A stretch of DNA of 51,374 nt from Spongospora subterranea (GCA_900404475.1 OUQQ01000061.1:1-51374); one strand, 5' to 3'; positions 23,236 to 36,118 are shown, counted from the first letter of the stretch. Notes: generated from the letters alone by a model not told the origin. Translations and numbers: made by a program.

Positions 23236-23820
23236 ATTCTATTGCAATGCATACCTGGATTTCTGTTGTCTGCGATCAATGGTTACGTGTTTGTGTCTGA
23301 GGCCCATCAAACTCGAATAGAAGCGCCTTTTGCCACCGATTTATTCATCGGTTCTTCTCAAGAACAGTCTTTAGCGTTATCTATCCGATCACAACAGCAC
23401 AACAATCTATCCTTTCTACGCTCTGCCTGCCGCGCATACTGTTCTTTTAGTGATTGTCGACCAATGAAAACATGTCGTTGCGATTGCCCAGCGGTCGTCT
23501 GGATCAACATCCAACGTCTAACATCTGCTTTCCTGGAATGGACGACACCTACATCTCGAATACACGGAAGGAGAGATTCAATCATGGAAGACAGGCACTT
23601 TCCCCAACGAATTCCTCTCGTAGACAGAGGCACACATACCAGAAGCGGTTCAAAAATACCTGGAAGGCGAAACGGGACTGTGCCTGTCTTTCATGATCGA
23701 ATCTCTTTTTCCTTTACTCGAGTGCGGTCCTTTCCAGGAAAGCAGATGTTGCTGTAGACGTTGTAAATTGATCCAGACGGCCGCTGGGGCAATCGCAAAG
23801 ATATGTTCTCATTGATCGAC
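23236..23820 (+). other. Unresolved open frames downstream of the GT13 gene
   Basis: Several plus-strand frames are open here. One (from about 23242) reads 'FLLSAINGYVFVSEAHQTRI'. Another, entered after an ag at 23630, reads 'HIPEAVQKYLEGETGLCLSF' and then a Cys-rich 'ESRCCCRRCKLIQ' and stops near 23820. The second looks like a real C-terminal exon, but an in-frame TAG precedes it and I found no convincing chain of exons. This could be a small gene or a pseudogene. Confidence 0.3.
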
Positions 23821-24899
23821 AATCACTATTATAATGATATGTGCGGAGAGGATTGATATTGTAACAACAGTGTCAGTATAATTATGTGACAGCAATCAAC
23901 AGTGACTGTGGATCATCGTTACATACTAACGTTACGTTGTGGCTTGTTTATAGAAACATAATTGCATGTTACAATTGCTTCAGACAGGACAGGACGACAT
24001 GGGACCACGTTGATTCTGGATAAACGCCTGCGCCGGGATATCCATTCTGATGACTATCAGTGATGGAGATCCAGATGTTTTCTCATCGATAGCACTTCGG
24101 TTCATCTTCAATCGCATTTCCCTTATCAGTACCCAATCTTCGTCTTTCTCGGGCCACTGTAAAAAAACGGACATTTTGTTCCCCTTGAACGCGAATTTGA
24201 CGTGATTTTCCATTGATCTTATTGGTTGATTCCATCAAAGAATAATGGGTATAAAATCCGCTTGCATGCTTGTTTAACCTGAATGGGATTATCAACAGTA
24301 CTGGATCCTGGGTTCACAAGCACGTCGATCGAGATGAATGCTCAGGTGTACTCAGGGTTCGCAGCCAGGGTGTTCCACATGTGGCGAGTCGAAACTGCCA
24401 TAGCGACGATAAGGGAAACACCAGTTGACCAAAAAGCACTATGTTGATGGATCGGTATACTCTCGTGCCGTCGGTTTGTCTCAATCGAAATCTGACCTTG
24501 ACTCAGTATCTGATTACTATCCCTGTCATACCATCCAGTTTATCACAACATGTGAAATGAACTTGAGAGCAATTACTCTTCGAATGACCGTGAAGAAAAT
24601 GTGTAATAGGGGATAGACCTAAATCGTTCCTCCAGATTTACTTGCTAGACAAGTCCACTGTTTTCTAGATCCAGAAACCACTATCAATCGCCTACCAGTA
24701 AGATTATCTGGTGGGCGATCAATCAGGCCGCGGCCGACCACATCGTTTGTAGTATCAGATTGTTGCTTACCGGAAGCCTGATCCGAATATACCACAAAGG
24801 AAAATCGAATTTGAAGTTTCCAGAGACATCATAAAGTCAAGTTGGCCATAACGGCAACCTCCCGTGATATTCTGAACAGGATCGTGATTTTCCGCCGTT

Positions 24900-25390
24900 T
24901 TAATGCCGAGAGATGTAAATATTGCAGTTCTTGAGCATCATCAGGATCGTGTCCAGTATGTTGAAGAATAAATCTGACGAATACACCGGCGGCCTGTGTG
25001 ATACTTTAATAGCAAAACTACGAGATGACCATGTCCAGTTTACAGGACGCATTGCTTCGGCACGGCCGTCAATTCTCGTTTTCAGCATCCCCAAAACGTA
25101 CTGTTTGAGATTACTAGCAGTCTTGTAGGATCTCCGGCAGACAAACGTTTTGTATGTTTTGATTGTATCGCAGTGAAACCGGTTACTGAACGCGACATAC
25201 GGAGCGTTGCCGAAAGAATCCTTCCATGATTCGAATTCTGCTACGCTGGCAAAATTCAAGTGCTGTTCTTGTAGAGGAGATTTTGGATGGAACTGGAGAG
25301 TCAAACATTCACGTCGTTTGATTACAAACTCCGGTCATTTTGCTGAGGCAACCTTTAGAAGATGGCCTTCAGATAAGTCGAAGTTGCCGA
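24900..25390 (-). mobile_element. Possible Mutator-like (MULE) transposase N-terminal fragment
   Basis: A minus frame of 134 codons, extendable upstream, reads 'KRRECLTLQFHPKSP', then 'FASVAEFESWKDSFGNAPYV' and 'TYKTFVCRRSYKTAS'. The spacing of the F-x-S-x-x-E-F-x-x-W-K element and a Cys-containing strand resembles the N-terminal module of MULE/FAR1-like transposases. No catalytic DDE region or terminal repeats were seen nearby. The assignment is a pattern impression only. Confidence 0.3.
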
Positions 25391-26187
25391 GCATCGCCTC
25401 GCAATAGAAGCAGCTGAAGATCTTCTGTTTTGCTGGCTTTGAATTCGAAGCGTATCGGGAGCGGCCGATGGCGTGATAAAGAACCCTCATTTTCAGGAAT
25501 TTGCCATAATCTGGGCAAGCTGCTGTTTTATTTTTGCTTCTGTTTGAAGAGCAGATCGCAAGTGGCGCTTATGATTGAACGGTTTTGAGAACGAGCGTCC
25601 GCAGGACTGAATGTGGCAGGAGGACATCCCGGAAGGCGAGTTATTATCGCAAGTCGAGTTTTCGGCGTGACCAGAGACAAGATTGAAGGTTCCTCAAGTT
25701 TATTCGATCGACGAAATACTCACCGTAGGAAGCAAAACAACTACACACAAAATTATGCCTCACGTGTAGCACCTACTTGTGTTGTCTTGAAGTGAAAATG
25801 TGTTGACTTGTGCTGTCAGTGTGAGTGAACATATGGAAGTGCGTCACATCGCTCACGAGTATACATATGGGAGTGCGCAGCCCCCTCCTCTTTCAAGCAG
25901 TCATGATGGAGGCGGAGGCCTTTCCAGTCGCGCAGGTTTGAGTTTTTTTGCGCTCGGCGATGCTCAGTTTTTAGCTACAGTCGGTTGTGTAACACAGAGT
26001 CACAGACAGTCACGTTGAAGGTTCCGCGGCCTTCCTGATATGCGGGCCCATTAGTGTAGCGCCACCGACACTTGTCAATGACAACATTCAGCGGTGCTGT
26101 TTGAAGTGGTGTTCGGGACCTGATTAAGTCCTCCAACTCGTGCTGAGATATCGCCACCTACCTGTTCGGCGACGTATCGAAATCGGA
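25391..26187. other. Intergenic region upstream of the acyltransferase
   Basis: Only short frames occur. A small direct repeat is visible around 25831-25878 (catatggaagtgcgtcacatcgctcac and catatgggagtgcgcag). Nothing else is recognised. Together with 23821-24899, which likewise shows nothing but a 12-bp-stem hairpin at 24687-24719, it forms the largest gap of the central region. Confidence 0.35.
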
Positions 26188-27464
26188 ATGGAACAATGGC
26201 CCAAATCGTTATCGCCATTCGAGGAGGATATCAGAGCCGCTCTACTTCCCGGCTCATCTTCCAGGAACAAAATGGAGATGTGCGCTCGGCTAGAGCTCAT
26301 GATTGAAAATGAAAGTCTATCTGAAGCAGATATCGAAGTAATTCGCGATATAGAATCACGACTCGATTTAAGGAAACAAATCCGGCCAGTTCTGAAGTTT
26401 TCCACTGCAACCATTGTCGTTTTAAAAATCATCATTTGTGTTTGCGTCGCGATAATCATTGCTCCTTTTGAGATCATCGGTAAGAACGCAAAACAAACTG
26501 GCTCGTGCTTTCAATCTTCAACGGTTTCTTGTTTTATTCTAATCAAAACTGCATCATGACTGTGTCTAATTCGTGTTCCTGTCCAGCTTCAGTACTCACT
26601 TTATTTAATCCTATTTGGGCCAAGCTGAACCTCAAAAAGAATAATCTCCCTACGGAGATGCTGCAGTTGTTGACCTTTCGCTGGGGCGCATTGTGCTTCG
26701 GTTTGGAGGTTGGTTCTGTCGCCAGGTTTGTATCTGTTTGTTCAGTCAGCTAGATAGGTTCATGTTGAAGGGAAGAACAACGTTCCTGATGTTCCTGTTG
26801 TGTTTATGTATTCACATGCCTCGAATCTCGACCCGCTGGCTATCGGTGCCGTTGCTCCATGCCCGTTACGGTTTATCGGAAAGAAAGCCATCTTTTTAAT
26901 TCCCCTTTTTGGGTGGTTGTTCATGCTCTATGGTCATATTCCCATCGACAGACACAATCGAGAATCTGCTATCGAATCATTAAAATCTGCTGCGCGCTCC
27001 GTTCGTCGTTCTAAGGCATCGATCGCTATTAGCCCTGAAGGTTTTCGTCAGCATTGTCGATGCAATTTTCGATGTTGTTAAACGCATCCACAGGGACGAG
27101 GAGCGTGACAGGTCATCTACAGAAGTTCAAAAAAGGTCCATTTCATCTGGCCGCTCATACTCGCATGCCCATTGTCCCAGTCATCATCAACGACGCCTAC
27201 GATCTGATGCCGGTTGGGCATATTCTGCCGCACTCTGGTGTTCTCACGATTAGGTACCTGAAGCCGATTATGCCCCCAGAAGGAAATGACCCAATAGATG
27301 TCGACCATTTGTCTCGTACGGTACGAGTGGCGATGCTGCAAGGATTATCGGAGCCGGCCGCAGGTCAAGCTGACGTTTATCTCTTCCACGAGACGTTGGT
27401 CACGATTCTCCCAGCCGCAATCATCATTGTCGCGGCTGCATATTTGTACTTATCAAGAAATTGA
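26188..27464 (+). CDS. 1-acyl-sn-glycerol-3-phosphate acyltransferase (LPAAT)
   Basis: Four exons (26188-26479, 26593-26708, 26758-27040, 27094-27464) join in phase to 353 residues, and three of the four PlsC motifs are visible. Motif I is 'YSHASNLDPLAIG' (HX4D), motif II is around 'FIGKKAIFLIPLFGWL', motif III is 'SPEGTRSVTG', reconstituted exactly across the third intron, and motif IV is around 'MPIVPVII'. Hydrophobic helices occur near residues 75-95 ('ATIVVLKIIICVCVAIIIAP') and at the C-terminus ('TILPAAIIIVAAAYLYL'), so the protein is an ER-type membrane enzyme. It converts lysophosphatidate to phosphatidate. The introns are 113, 49 and 53 nt. The stop lies about 100 nt from the convergent eIF2B-epsilon stop. 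Confidence 0.9.
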
Positions 27465-27567
27465 GTGCTATACGATTGCTAAAGAAATAACATTCATTCG
27501 GCTTATACATTCGAATGTTGTATTGCAATATTGTAGGAAATGGGGTTTTCAGTATTAATCATATCTT

Positions 27568-30511
27568 CTAATCGGAGTCGGATTCGCCACTGGATGCTTC
27601 GTCGTCGTCATCTTCTTCCGCCAAGTAGTCGAGTAGTGTCGCGATTGACGCCACCAGGTTGGCGTGAACCGCACCCTGGTCAGGTAATGCAGCCCATTCC
27701 AAGATGGCGTCACCCGATATGGCATCCAGTTGATACAACGCTTGCAGCGCAAACGGGAACAGATTCCTGACCAAGGCACATCAGATCAGATATGGAGAAT
27801 TTCCCGAATCGACGCTACATGTAGGGTTTGTCTTCGTAAGTGCAAGCGCCGGCTAGCCCCTTGATGAAAAGAAGATAATTCTCGTTTGAGCCTTGGCCGT
27901 ACTTCTCGAGTAAGAAGTTCCATTCTTTCAAAAGCCGACTCAACGATTTGAGCACCGGGTTGGAAGGACGGACATCGCCTTCCGGGGTGGGATCGATCAG
28001 ATCGAATACCGATACGAATACGCATAAGGCATATGTTGACAGGCTTGCGTTATCGGCAATTTTGAGGTTTGCCACCTGTTTATGGAGCAATGAGTCTCCA
28101 AAACCCAACAGATTTCGGAATAAACCAGACCTCAAGTAAAATGTCGTCTTTGTCCGCGATGTTCTGTTCTTTGCAACGCGCAATGGTATCCTTGATCTCT
28201 CGATATAGGACTCCAACGTTGTAGCTTTCCTCGTCCCAGTTGGAAGCGTCTGCACCGCCGATCTCGAGGTCGGTGCCGGTTTCCTCTTCCGCCTCGCTTC
28301 CAAAAGTCAACACCGATTCGTTGTCGTCTTCTACGCTTTCCAGATACCCGATCCGTTCGTCCTACGCAGCGATTACAATGGTCAGCAACACCCACAATAA
28401 AACACGTCCACAAATGGGGTACTCTGAAAGCAAGTGCTGCTTCGTCCGACGCGAGCGAGTTGCTCGATATTCGCGCTAGCCTCAATTTCTCAATTTGATA
28501 AGCTGGGAGGTTTTCTTCCTCATCTTCATACAATTCTACAACAAAATCGTCGTCATCGGGCACATAAACAATCCCAGCCCCTAGTGACTCTCGAGATCAG
28601 CAGAGAGTGAGCAATCGATCGTGAAAGTTCAAACACACCACCAACGCCGAGATCAATCGGCCGAACTGCATCAGCGCAGTCTAGCGCAAGCTGATTCAAT
28701 CCATCACCTGTATTTTACGTCAATTATGCAAACGTCACAAACGATAACAGCAATTACCAATGCTGTATTCACCCGAACAGCGACTTTGGATGGGGATCCA
28801 CAACGACGTGTAGGGCGGAATCTGAACCCCTCGACCAATCCGAACGCCTTCACCAATTACGGCGCCTATATATGAAAAAGGGAAACCATTCAGAGATGAC
28901 AATGCGCCGACGAACGGGAAACCCAACCCCTGCCGATATTGGCATCGCTACCAATAATGACGTTATGGGAGATGATTGCCCTGTCAATAACTGCTCGATC
29001 ACCGACATTGGTTCCCGACCAAAGATAACTGCCTAATTCCATGAATTGATTACTAGTTCATGGGTTCGGCAGCGATAACCAACTGCACCTTTGCAATAGA
29101 CGTCGTCTCCAATTAAGACATTTCTATCCAAAACGGTATCCTCTAGATATGTTCGGGCGCCGACGACACAACCTCCACCGATAACACTGTTCTTCTTCAT
29201 CACACTGGATTGAGCAATTCTCGGGTTTGCTAACACTCCCGATGGGGATTCCTTGAAGATGTTCAACCGCTGGCTGGTATAGGTTGGCCCCGGTCCATGG
29301 CCATCAACCGCAAACCTGCAATTGCCGATCAGATTCAAAAAAATGGGTGAGAGCAGTGGGTCTGATTTCAATACCCGAACGCCCATCGCTCAATGATATC
29401 CCTGCTGACGGCGTCATAAGCTTTAATGCAATCAACGCGCGCAGCGTATTGATCGTTTATCACATGGGCAAACACAGATGTGCCCATAATTGACGCGCCC
29501 AGAACCTACCAACAAATTTTGAAAAACAATCAAAATAGAGTTTGTCAAATGTCCTCAAACCTGGGAGAAAAAGTCCACTTCGATGTTTTGCAAATCAAAC
29601 TGGTCGTTGAACAGAGTAAGCACGTTGGGCGAGCAAACATATATACAGGTGTTGAGCATGTTGGAGTGAAAATTCACAAACGCGTTGTCGATCATAACAT
29701 CAATATCCGAGATGACACTGCATTTGCTAGATTCGGCATTTCGATATGCTAATAACTTATTGGATTCCGACGCGATTGCGACCACTAGATTATCGTTGTC
29801 TGGCGCGAAAAAAAAGATTTAGAACCAAATTCGTGAAACATTTCGTTCATATATTCACCAGGTCGGATACGATGTTTTCTTGAAGCTGGTTTCAGCAGGA
29901 CGGTCATAACCGCATCGGGGTCGGTGGCGGCGCGTTTGGCATGATCGGCAATGATTGGCGCCATATCGATGTCCGCAACCGTATCAGCGCCTGTTGACCG
30001 TGTTAGCGATGAAACCAAAAATCGAAAGAGGATTTGCTGAGGGAAACTACCCATGAATATGAACGGATCCGATCGGATGATCTCCAACTGATGGACGTGC
30101 CTTAAAACATCGCCAACGCTGGAGCACGATTCGTTGACCATCAGGATCGTCATTCGCATCGATGGGAACGACGCCCTCATCTGCTGGCAATGCTCCCGGA
30201 TCATGGCCGGGAACGCTCGCACCACAATAAACGCCTCATTCACCCCAGATCGATGCAAGAAATGTCTACGATATAGAGAACGTGTGAGCGCAAGCGATTA
30301 CTTTGAACAACGCGCGCGCGTATTACAGAGCGTATGTGATCAGTGGCAGATTAACTAAAGGTAGAAGCGCTTTCGGACGAGTCTTGGTTAACGGGGAAAA
30401 TCGGCGATAGAAACTATCAGCGAGAACCAGCGCCTGAAGAGGAACCTCGGCCTTTAGATCCGACTGGCTCGACTTGCCCGACGACCCGGCGCTCTTCTTC
30501 CGCCGGCTCAT
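27568..30511 (-). CDS. Translation initiation factor eIF2B subunit epsilon
   Basis: The start is ATG 30511, with a basic/Ser-rich leader and the nucleotidyltransferase-like domain 'LQALVLADSFYRRFSPLTKT' and 'RPKALLPLVNLPLITYAL'. Left-handed beta-helix repeats follow ('VMKKNSVIGGGCVVGARTYL', 'VLDRNVLIGDDVYC', 'IGAVIGEGVRIGRGVQIPP'), then an acidic linker ('FVVELYEDEEENLPAYQIE'). The C-terminal W2/HEAT domain carries the catalytic exchange activity ('GDAILEWAAL') and a very acidic end ('EEDDDDEASSGESDSD'). eIF2B exchanges GDP for GTP on eIF2. Several short introns break the frame, and their exact ends were not all worked out. The gene starts about 150 nt downstream of the end of UAP1 on the same strand. 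Confidence 0.9.
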
Positions 30512-30660
30512 GGTCTGGCGCTAACGTTGGTCTCCTGATCCAGTCTGATTCTCCGGACCACCGCAACTTCCCACACACCGCTACACATGGCGTAAATATC
30601 GCCCGATCGATATGTTTTATTGCCGGCTGACTACCGGTTAGTACAGTATGGCGGGAACGA

Positions 30661-32608
30661 CTATTTTAGATGTAGGGGCAATGTGAAGACTTTGCCCTTG
30701 ACGTGCGGTTCCAGGTTCTCGCCGTTATACGATATCAGGGGGCTAATCTCGCACAGCTTGTGGTCGTTGGGATTGGTGAACGACCCGCCCGCCGCTTGGA
30801 TCAGCGACATGTGGTATTGGGAGACGTCGTCTCGAGCCGTATCGGGCGAATCGGGCAACTGTTTCCCCGGGCCATTCTTCACAGCTGAGAAGTTTCCTTG
30901 ACGTTTAACCATAAAAGCGCATGGATTTTTGGCGAGAGCCAGGCCGTCCTTGAACAATCAGATTATTTTCAAATACTCATCAAGCAGTTCGATGATCTTA
31001 CGAAAATGAACATCTCTAATTTTACTCCATTATTTTTGTCTGGTTTGATCAACGTACCGTTGCTATCGATGTACGGGATCTTTTTATGGGCAACATGATA
31101 TCTATAAAAATCGCTGAAATCAGACGCACATGGTTTGGGCGTCGCCCTTACGGAATGCTTGTTGCAATGGCAGAATCAATGAAAGGTACGGAAACGCAGT
31201 GGATAGCGATATTAGCGGCCCGATAAACCAAACTTCCATCAGGATTTTTGGCCTGTGCCAATGCACCGGGCATTTCGCTATATTCTACGACTGCTGCCTT
31301 GCCGTCTTTCATTGCTAAAACACCAACGCTTTCAGATGGGTCGACTTTCTCCAGGACTTTGTTGCCAAAATCAACATTGTTCAAAGCGCCTATATGCAAG
31401 CGTCAAATTTTTCATCAAGAAAATCACAGACAGCACTGACAATAGCCGATAAATTCAGGATCGGCAACTTGAACAAGTACATTGTCAACCGAATATATGA
31501 AAACGTGGCTAACTCCTCTGGTTTTCATGTCGTCCAACATTCCACTGTCACCCAACGCTGAGTATATCCCACCATTCCCGTTTGGGCTCCGAGATGGAGT
31601 GGTGAACGATTCCATAACTGTAAACGTCAACTTAAACACAGGCGATGATTAACCAAGGTTTCCACATACTAAGTTTTCCATCTGTTGTTAAACATGGTAA
31701 GGTGCCCTGTTCGAAGAAAAATACATATTCTTTGGGATACCCAAAGTAGTCGTGAGACTCAAAGAAATCGATGGAAGGCTGATTCGTTGCTGGCGATGTC
31801 ATGATGTACCTAACTGGGCGTTAAAGCGTATTCGGAAAATTGTCATCAACCTACCATGGAATGAATTGTGGGGCAACGTCTGAGCGGGAAAATATTTAAA
31901 GACATGATTGGCAAAAATTGGACTTTAAAACTGACCCAAACCATAAACATTTTCGCTGGGTGTGCCACTGCCCTCAGCAGCTTTTGTGGCAATGTTGTGA
32001 AGAGTTTGCAATCTCTCTGCTTGTAATTGAAACATACTTTTGCCGGATGGAAGGCCAATATCATACTGTCCTTTTGGCAGATCCGACCCCAAACGAGTTC
32101 CCTAACAAGCATAAGACGCGGCTTAGCGGAGGGGCAAAGCATAGCCAACGATGTAATCTACTTGACCCCCAGCCATAAGCAGAGCCGCAACTTTCCCATC
32201 AGCAATCATCTGCAATCCTTTCCTCTTCCAGTTAGCTCGGGTTTGGGAATCTGCTTTCTCAGCCAGAGTAACATTTTTGAAAGGTTCGATTTTCGCTGAT
32301 ATTGATGACGACACTTCTCCTGTGGCTCGATGTCAGAAAACACCATTGCTTGCTGATCATGACGGGACTGCTAACCTTTTGCATCGGCTTTAACCACGGA
32401 ACAAAGCTGATCGACAAGTTTCAAGTCGATCGCCTACACATTTGGAGAACTGCCTGAAAATGCATATGGAGAAAGGAAACCGCAGAGTATTTACTTTCAG
32501 ATTGGCAATAAGTTCGTGTTGCTGGGCGGCGTTAATTTTGCCAATACCATTGAAGACATGGCTTTGCTGGGAGAATTGCTGCTTAAGGCTTGACAGAGCC
32601 GAATCCAT
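30661..32608 (-). CDS. UAP1: UDP-N-acetylglucosamine pyrophosphorylase
   Basis: The start is ATG 32608 ('[19 protein letters not shown]'). A 61-nt intron follows residue ~38 (…ANLK, then [10 protein letters not shown]). The nucleotide-binding loop 'LLMAGGQ' / '[19 protein letters not shown]' is restored exactly across an intron whose donor is GTAGAT and acceptor TTAG. Later blocks are '[16 protein letters not shown]', '[14 protein letters not shown]', '[18 protein letters not shown]', '[15 protein letters not shown]' and '[16 protein letters not shown]', with the C-terminus '[17 protein letters not shown]'. The enzyme makes UDP-GlcNAc from UTP and GlcNAc-1-phosphate, the donor for N-glycans, GPI anchors and chitin. 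It supplies the substrate used by the GT13 enzyme encoded nearby. At least four introns are present. Confidence 0.95.
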
Positions 32609-34147
32609 TTTTTAGCAACGGAGGTCGTTCGAGGAATCCGTCGTTTATCAGCGGTTCTCACGATTGTAGAAATCTTTTGATGAATGAAATCGCACTTTGT
32701 TGTGTATACACTGATAAGGGGCTGGAGCAGTGTCCGACTGGCAACTGTACTGTGACCGAGTCGCAACTATATACACCTATCGACTGCCCTGACTTTAGGG
32801 TTGACCCACTTCTCTTTCGCCACATTCCGGGTCAGATTCCGCCATCAGGTTCACTCAGTCGGCGCCTATCGGGGCCGCTCCCGTCTTGGAACCAGCTTCG
32901 CCTAGGCTGGTATCATTCCACAACTCGGCGATGGCCGGGAAATATCCCGGCACGGCCGATTTGTACAATGCTGGATAGATTCTACGTCTAAAGGATCGCG
33001 TCAACAAAAGTTTGAGACCAACCCACAGACCACGACCCCATTACCCCAGAACTGAACGTTGATTTTATCGATGAACTTTTTGTTCAGGTGGTCCGGTGAA
33101 CGTAGAAATGATGATCATCGCTACAACGAAGCGAATGTACTCGGCCGTTTTGGTGTGATGGACATTTTTGACATCGCCCAATTGCAGAATGCTACAAGCC
33201 TAGGCAACTTGGGTTTCGATTAACATCAAAATTTCTCGGGCGAGACGCCGCGACCCTTTGGTTTGCTAGATTTCAAGAGATTTGCTCGACTACAATTTAA
33301 TTTAGACCTCCTGCTGATTTAAGGAAATGGTCTTCATCAACAATTCCCCATTATGGGATATCAACCCGTATCCGCCAGGATGAAACATTCATACGTTTTT
33401 TCGACTGCGTTTTGCCACCCTTGCAAGCGAAGATCAACCAACAAAGGCAATGTGCAGCAGGGCAGTATTGACACTGTATTGACCCGTGAATAGGGGCGAA
33501 ATCGGCCAATTTCGGTGAGATAATCGTGTTTAGTGATGTCTGCCGGATTTTTCGGTGTCGGATAGCGAACTGCCCCTTCCTAATCATTGTCCTGTACATC
33601 ACAAATATTCACTGACATTCTGGCCATCACATGTTTCCCGAGACGATCAAAACCCTTGCCCGCCTTCGTGACCCAGTCTAACTCGGGTTCGACGTTCGGA
33701 AAATGCAGTTCCTACATGTGCTACAATCGATGCATTTTTTATAGCAATGAAAACAGTGTAGCTGATAACTGCAATAGTAATTGTTCTAACGAGATTATTA
33801 AAGAAAATTTTTGACCCCACAAGAAGTGAACTCAAGTCGAGCGGTTTGGGTTTTCTTCAAGCTTAGGGAACAGTTTCTGCAAAGAACGGTCTATAAACAT
33901 CAAACAACTATTATTGTTTCCACGACAGGTGGCGACCACACGACCAAGAACCGGCACTTGTATTGCGGCGCGACGGACTCCCGCTCTCCCATGTTGCTGT
34001 ATCAGTGTACATGAGTGGCGCGACCTGATTGTACTGTGGTTATCAGGCCAGGCCCAAACTACTACGGGTAGAGACAAGCGACTCATATTGGTCAGAGGGC
34101 GCTACCGCTAACGATCGCATCCAACGGGGACGGGTAGGGATTCAGGG
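32609..34147. other. Gap between UAP1 and UPF3 without an assigned gene
   Basis: Frames are open on both strands. A minus frame at 33647-33835 contains one convincing membrane helix ('LVRTITIAVISYTVFIAI') and could be an exon. Another minus stretch near 33180-33250 reads 'NVHHTKTAEYIRFVVAMIII'. I could not chain these into a gene or name a family. Confidence 0.3.
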
Positions 34148-34891
34148 ATGCCACAGGCGATGCCATCGCAGGGCTTTGTCAAATTGCTGCTTAGGGGGTT
34201 GCCGGAGTCCACCAACCTGCCGGAATGTCTGGCGGAACTCTCGTTAACGTCTTTATACACACAGCATAATGCCAAGCAGAAAACGGGTTGGATTGCGTTA
34301 AGTCCAGTGCCTTTGGAAGACGCGTTGGTCCCTTTATGCAAACTGTTGATTGCGACGACGCATGCAGAGTTGATCGAAAAGGCTCCATTACAGCGCATAC
34401 CCCGTTCCCAAACTCGTCGTGATCCCACGGTTAATACTATCGAATCTGATCCGCATTATCAAGCCTTTTTGGAGACATTAGCTGAAGATGGATCGCTGAA
34501 ACCACCTGTTAAGCCGGCTTTCGATCCCGACGCTGAAGTCGTGAAACCTAAAGAGATCCCTCCTATTGTTGCTTTCTTAGCCGATCGTGAACGGAAACCT
34601 CGTTCTGGTCCCGCTCCTGTTGAAGCCGATTCAACCTCACGAGTGCAACGACGCAAAAAACCGAAAAAGAAGAAGGATAAAAAAAAGAAGCATGATGAAT
34701 TTACTTCTGAGCAGCGCCCATCCCAAGCGCTTCCAAAAGGCAACCGTGCCAAACCTGACGTATCTGGGGGAGGCGTGAATTTTAAAATTTTGTCGAAACA
34801 AGCTTCTGGTGCCGTCAATGATCAACCAAACGATGGTTCCCAGCACCGACGACCACCGAAGCCGATGGCACACCTGAGTAATCCGGAATGA
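34148..34891 (+). CDS. UPF3: Nonsense-mediated decay factor UPF3 (Smg-4/UPF3 domain)
   Basis: A single-exon frame of 247 residues. An RRM-like UPF3 domain occupies roughly residues 8-115. It begins 'FVKLLLRGLPESTNLPECL' and ends with the family signature 'KAPLQRIPRSQTRR', then 'TIESDPHYQAFLETLAEDGS' (compare the conserved D-D-P-x-Y-x-x-F-L-E of UPF3). The rest is charged, with a strong basic cluster ('RRKKPKKKKDKKKKHDEF') that would serve as a nuclear signal. UPF3 links the exon-junction complex to UPF2/UPF1 in nonsense-mediated decay, which fits an intron-bearing genome. It is short for the family, and the C-terminal exon-junction-binding motif is not obvious. The Met at residue 5 is an alternative start. 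Confidence 0.85.
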   Translation: MPQAMPSQGFVKLLLRGLPESTNLPECLAELSLTSLYTQHNAKQKTGWIALSPVPLEDALVPLCKLLIATTHAELIEKAPLQRIPRSQTRRDPTVNTIESDPHYQAFLETLAEDGSLKPPVKPAFDPDAEVVKPKEIPPIVAFLADRERKPRSGPAPVEADSTSRVQRRKKPKKKKDKKKKHDEFTSEQRPSQALPKGNRAKPDVSGGGVNFKILSKQASGAVNDQPNDGSQHRRPPKPMAHLSNPE

Positions 34892-35204
34892 TTTCGATTG
34901 CAGTGTTCGGCATCGTTCAGAATTCGCTGGCATGGCGTTAGATGCATCACGGGTGCGAATTTCATATCGGTCACGATGCATCTAAGTTTTGTGGTGACAG
35001 ATATCAGTAAATTTCAGGGTATTACTGCTGTGGACTTTGATATTAGTGTATTATTCTATCTGAACAGGACCTACCCAACGTCATCTCGTACATCCTGACA
35101 GTATTGTTATAAGAGATCGTCGATAGTATTTGTGTACGCGAGTCCTTATTTGTTATGCTCATGTAGTATATCCATGCTTGGTCATCGTCACGTTCAGAAA
35201 TTAT

Positions 35205-36118
35205 CTATCGAAAAGGTTGTATCAGTCTTGTTTGCAGAATGTTAATGGTCCAAACCTTTCCTTTATGGATGACTTTCCATCCATTGAAATGTCCAATGCA
35301 GATAATAGCATCAGCCTCTTCTAAAACTTTGCATGAGATGATTTTGGTGACGGCGTATCCCACATCATATAGGATTTCGAAATCATCCTGGGTCATGGTA
35401 TAGATAATGCCAGTATCGCCAGCAATAGCCAAGTCTTCAACTTGGCAATCATTTGATGAACTGAAATGCCCAACACAAACTGTCTGGACCTCTATGGGGG
35501 TTTGTATCTCACCTGCATAAACCCTAATACACCCCATAATCGGCAAAAGAATTCGGTAATGTTTTGCGAATCTAACCCGTTGGCGATGAGAGTTAACGTT
35601 GTTGCATCACTTCTAGCAACAATCAAATATCTTCCTTTCTTCTCGCTACCTTCTCCGAATCCATGAAGTCGAGCTGAAACCATGGCAGTGATTGCGCTTG
35701 GCAATTTAATCTGTATCGATGGTTGCGTACCCGCTAATAACGCAATCGTGTCGTTATAGGATGCAGCAAAATTATAGTTGCCAAATTGTAAATGGTCGAC
35801 ACATAGATCGGTGATTGCAGCTCCAAGGCGATGCCGATCGAACAATTTAAAATGGTGATATATTGTAAGACGCCCTGATTGATCTCCCACAGCAAGAACT
35901 TGATTAACAGCAGTAACACTGAGAACGACTGAGTTAACAGGAGCCAATTCGGTTGGAGCTGCCGATTCATTCTGATACAGACATAATCGTCCATTCACAT
36001 ATCCAACCAGTAATGATACGCTATGCGAATCGTCAATGATTGGCAAGCAGCACGTCGCAGTCTGGAGGGGATCTACAGAGAGTGCAAAAAATGGCGAGGC
36101 AGCCCATAAATCCACCAT
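35205..36118 (-). CDS. Beta-propeller protein, possibly ITFG2-like
   Basis: Two minus-strand exons overlap in an intron zone near 35490-35550. The first (from ATG 36118) reads as propeller blades: 'SLLVGYVNGRLCLYQNES', 'QVLAVGDQSGRLTIYHHFK', 'YNFAASYNDTIALLAGTQPS'. The second continues 'DCQVEDLAIAGDTGIIYTMT' and 'DAIICIGHFNGWKVIHKGK'. The blade pattern (L-x-V-G-x-x-[DN]-G-x-[LV]-x-[LIV]-[YF]) resembles FG-GAP/WD proteins such as the KICSTOR subunit ITFG2 or BBSome propellers. I cannot choose among them from the sequence. Upstream exons are likely, because the open frame extends 5' of the ATG to a possible acceptor. Confidence 0.5.

Noticed and set aside
34459..34818. 119-codon minus frame
   Set aside because: It is antisense to UPF3. 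The poly-Phe run is the complement of the lysine-rich cluster.
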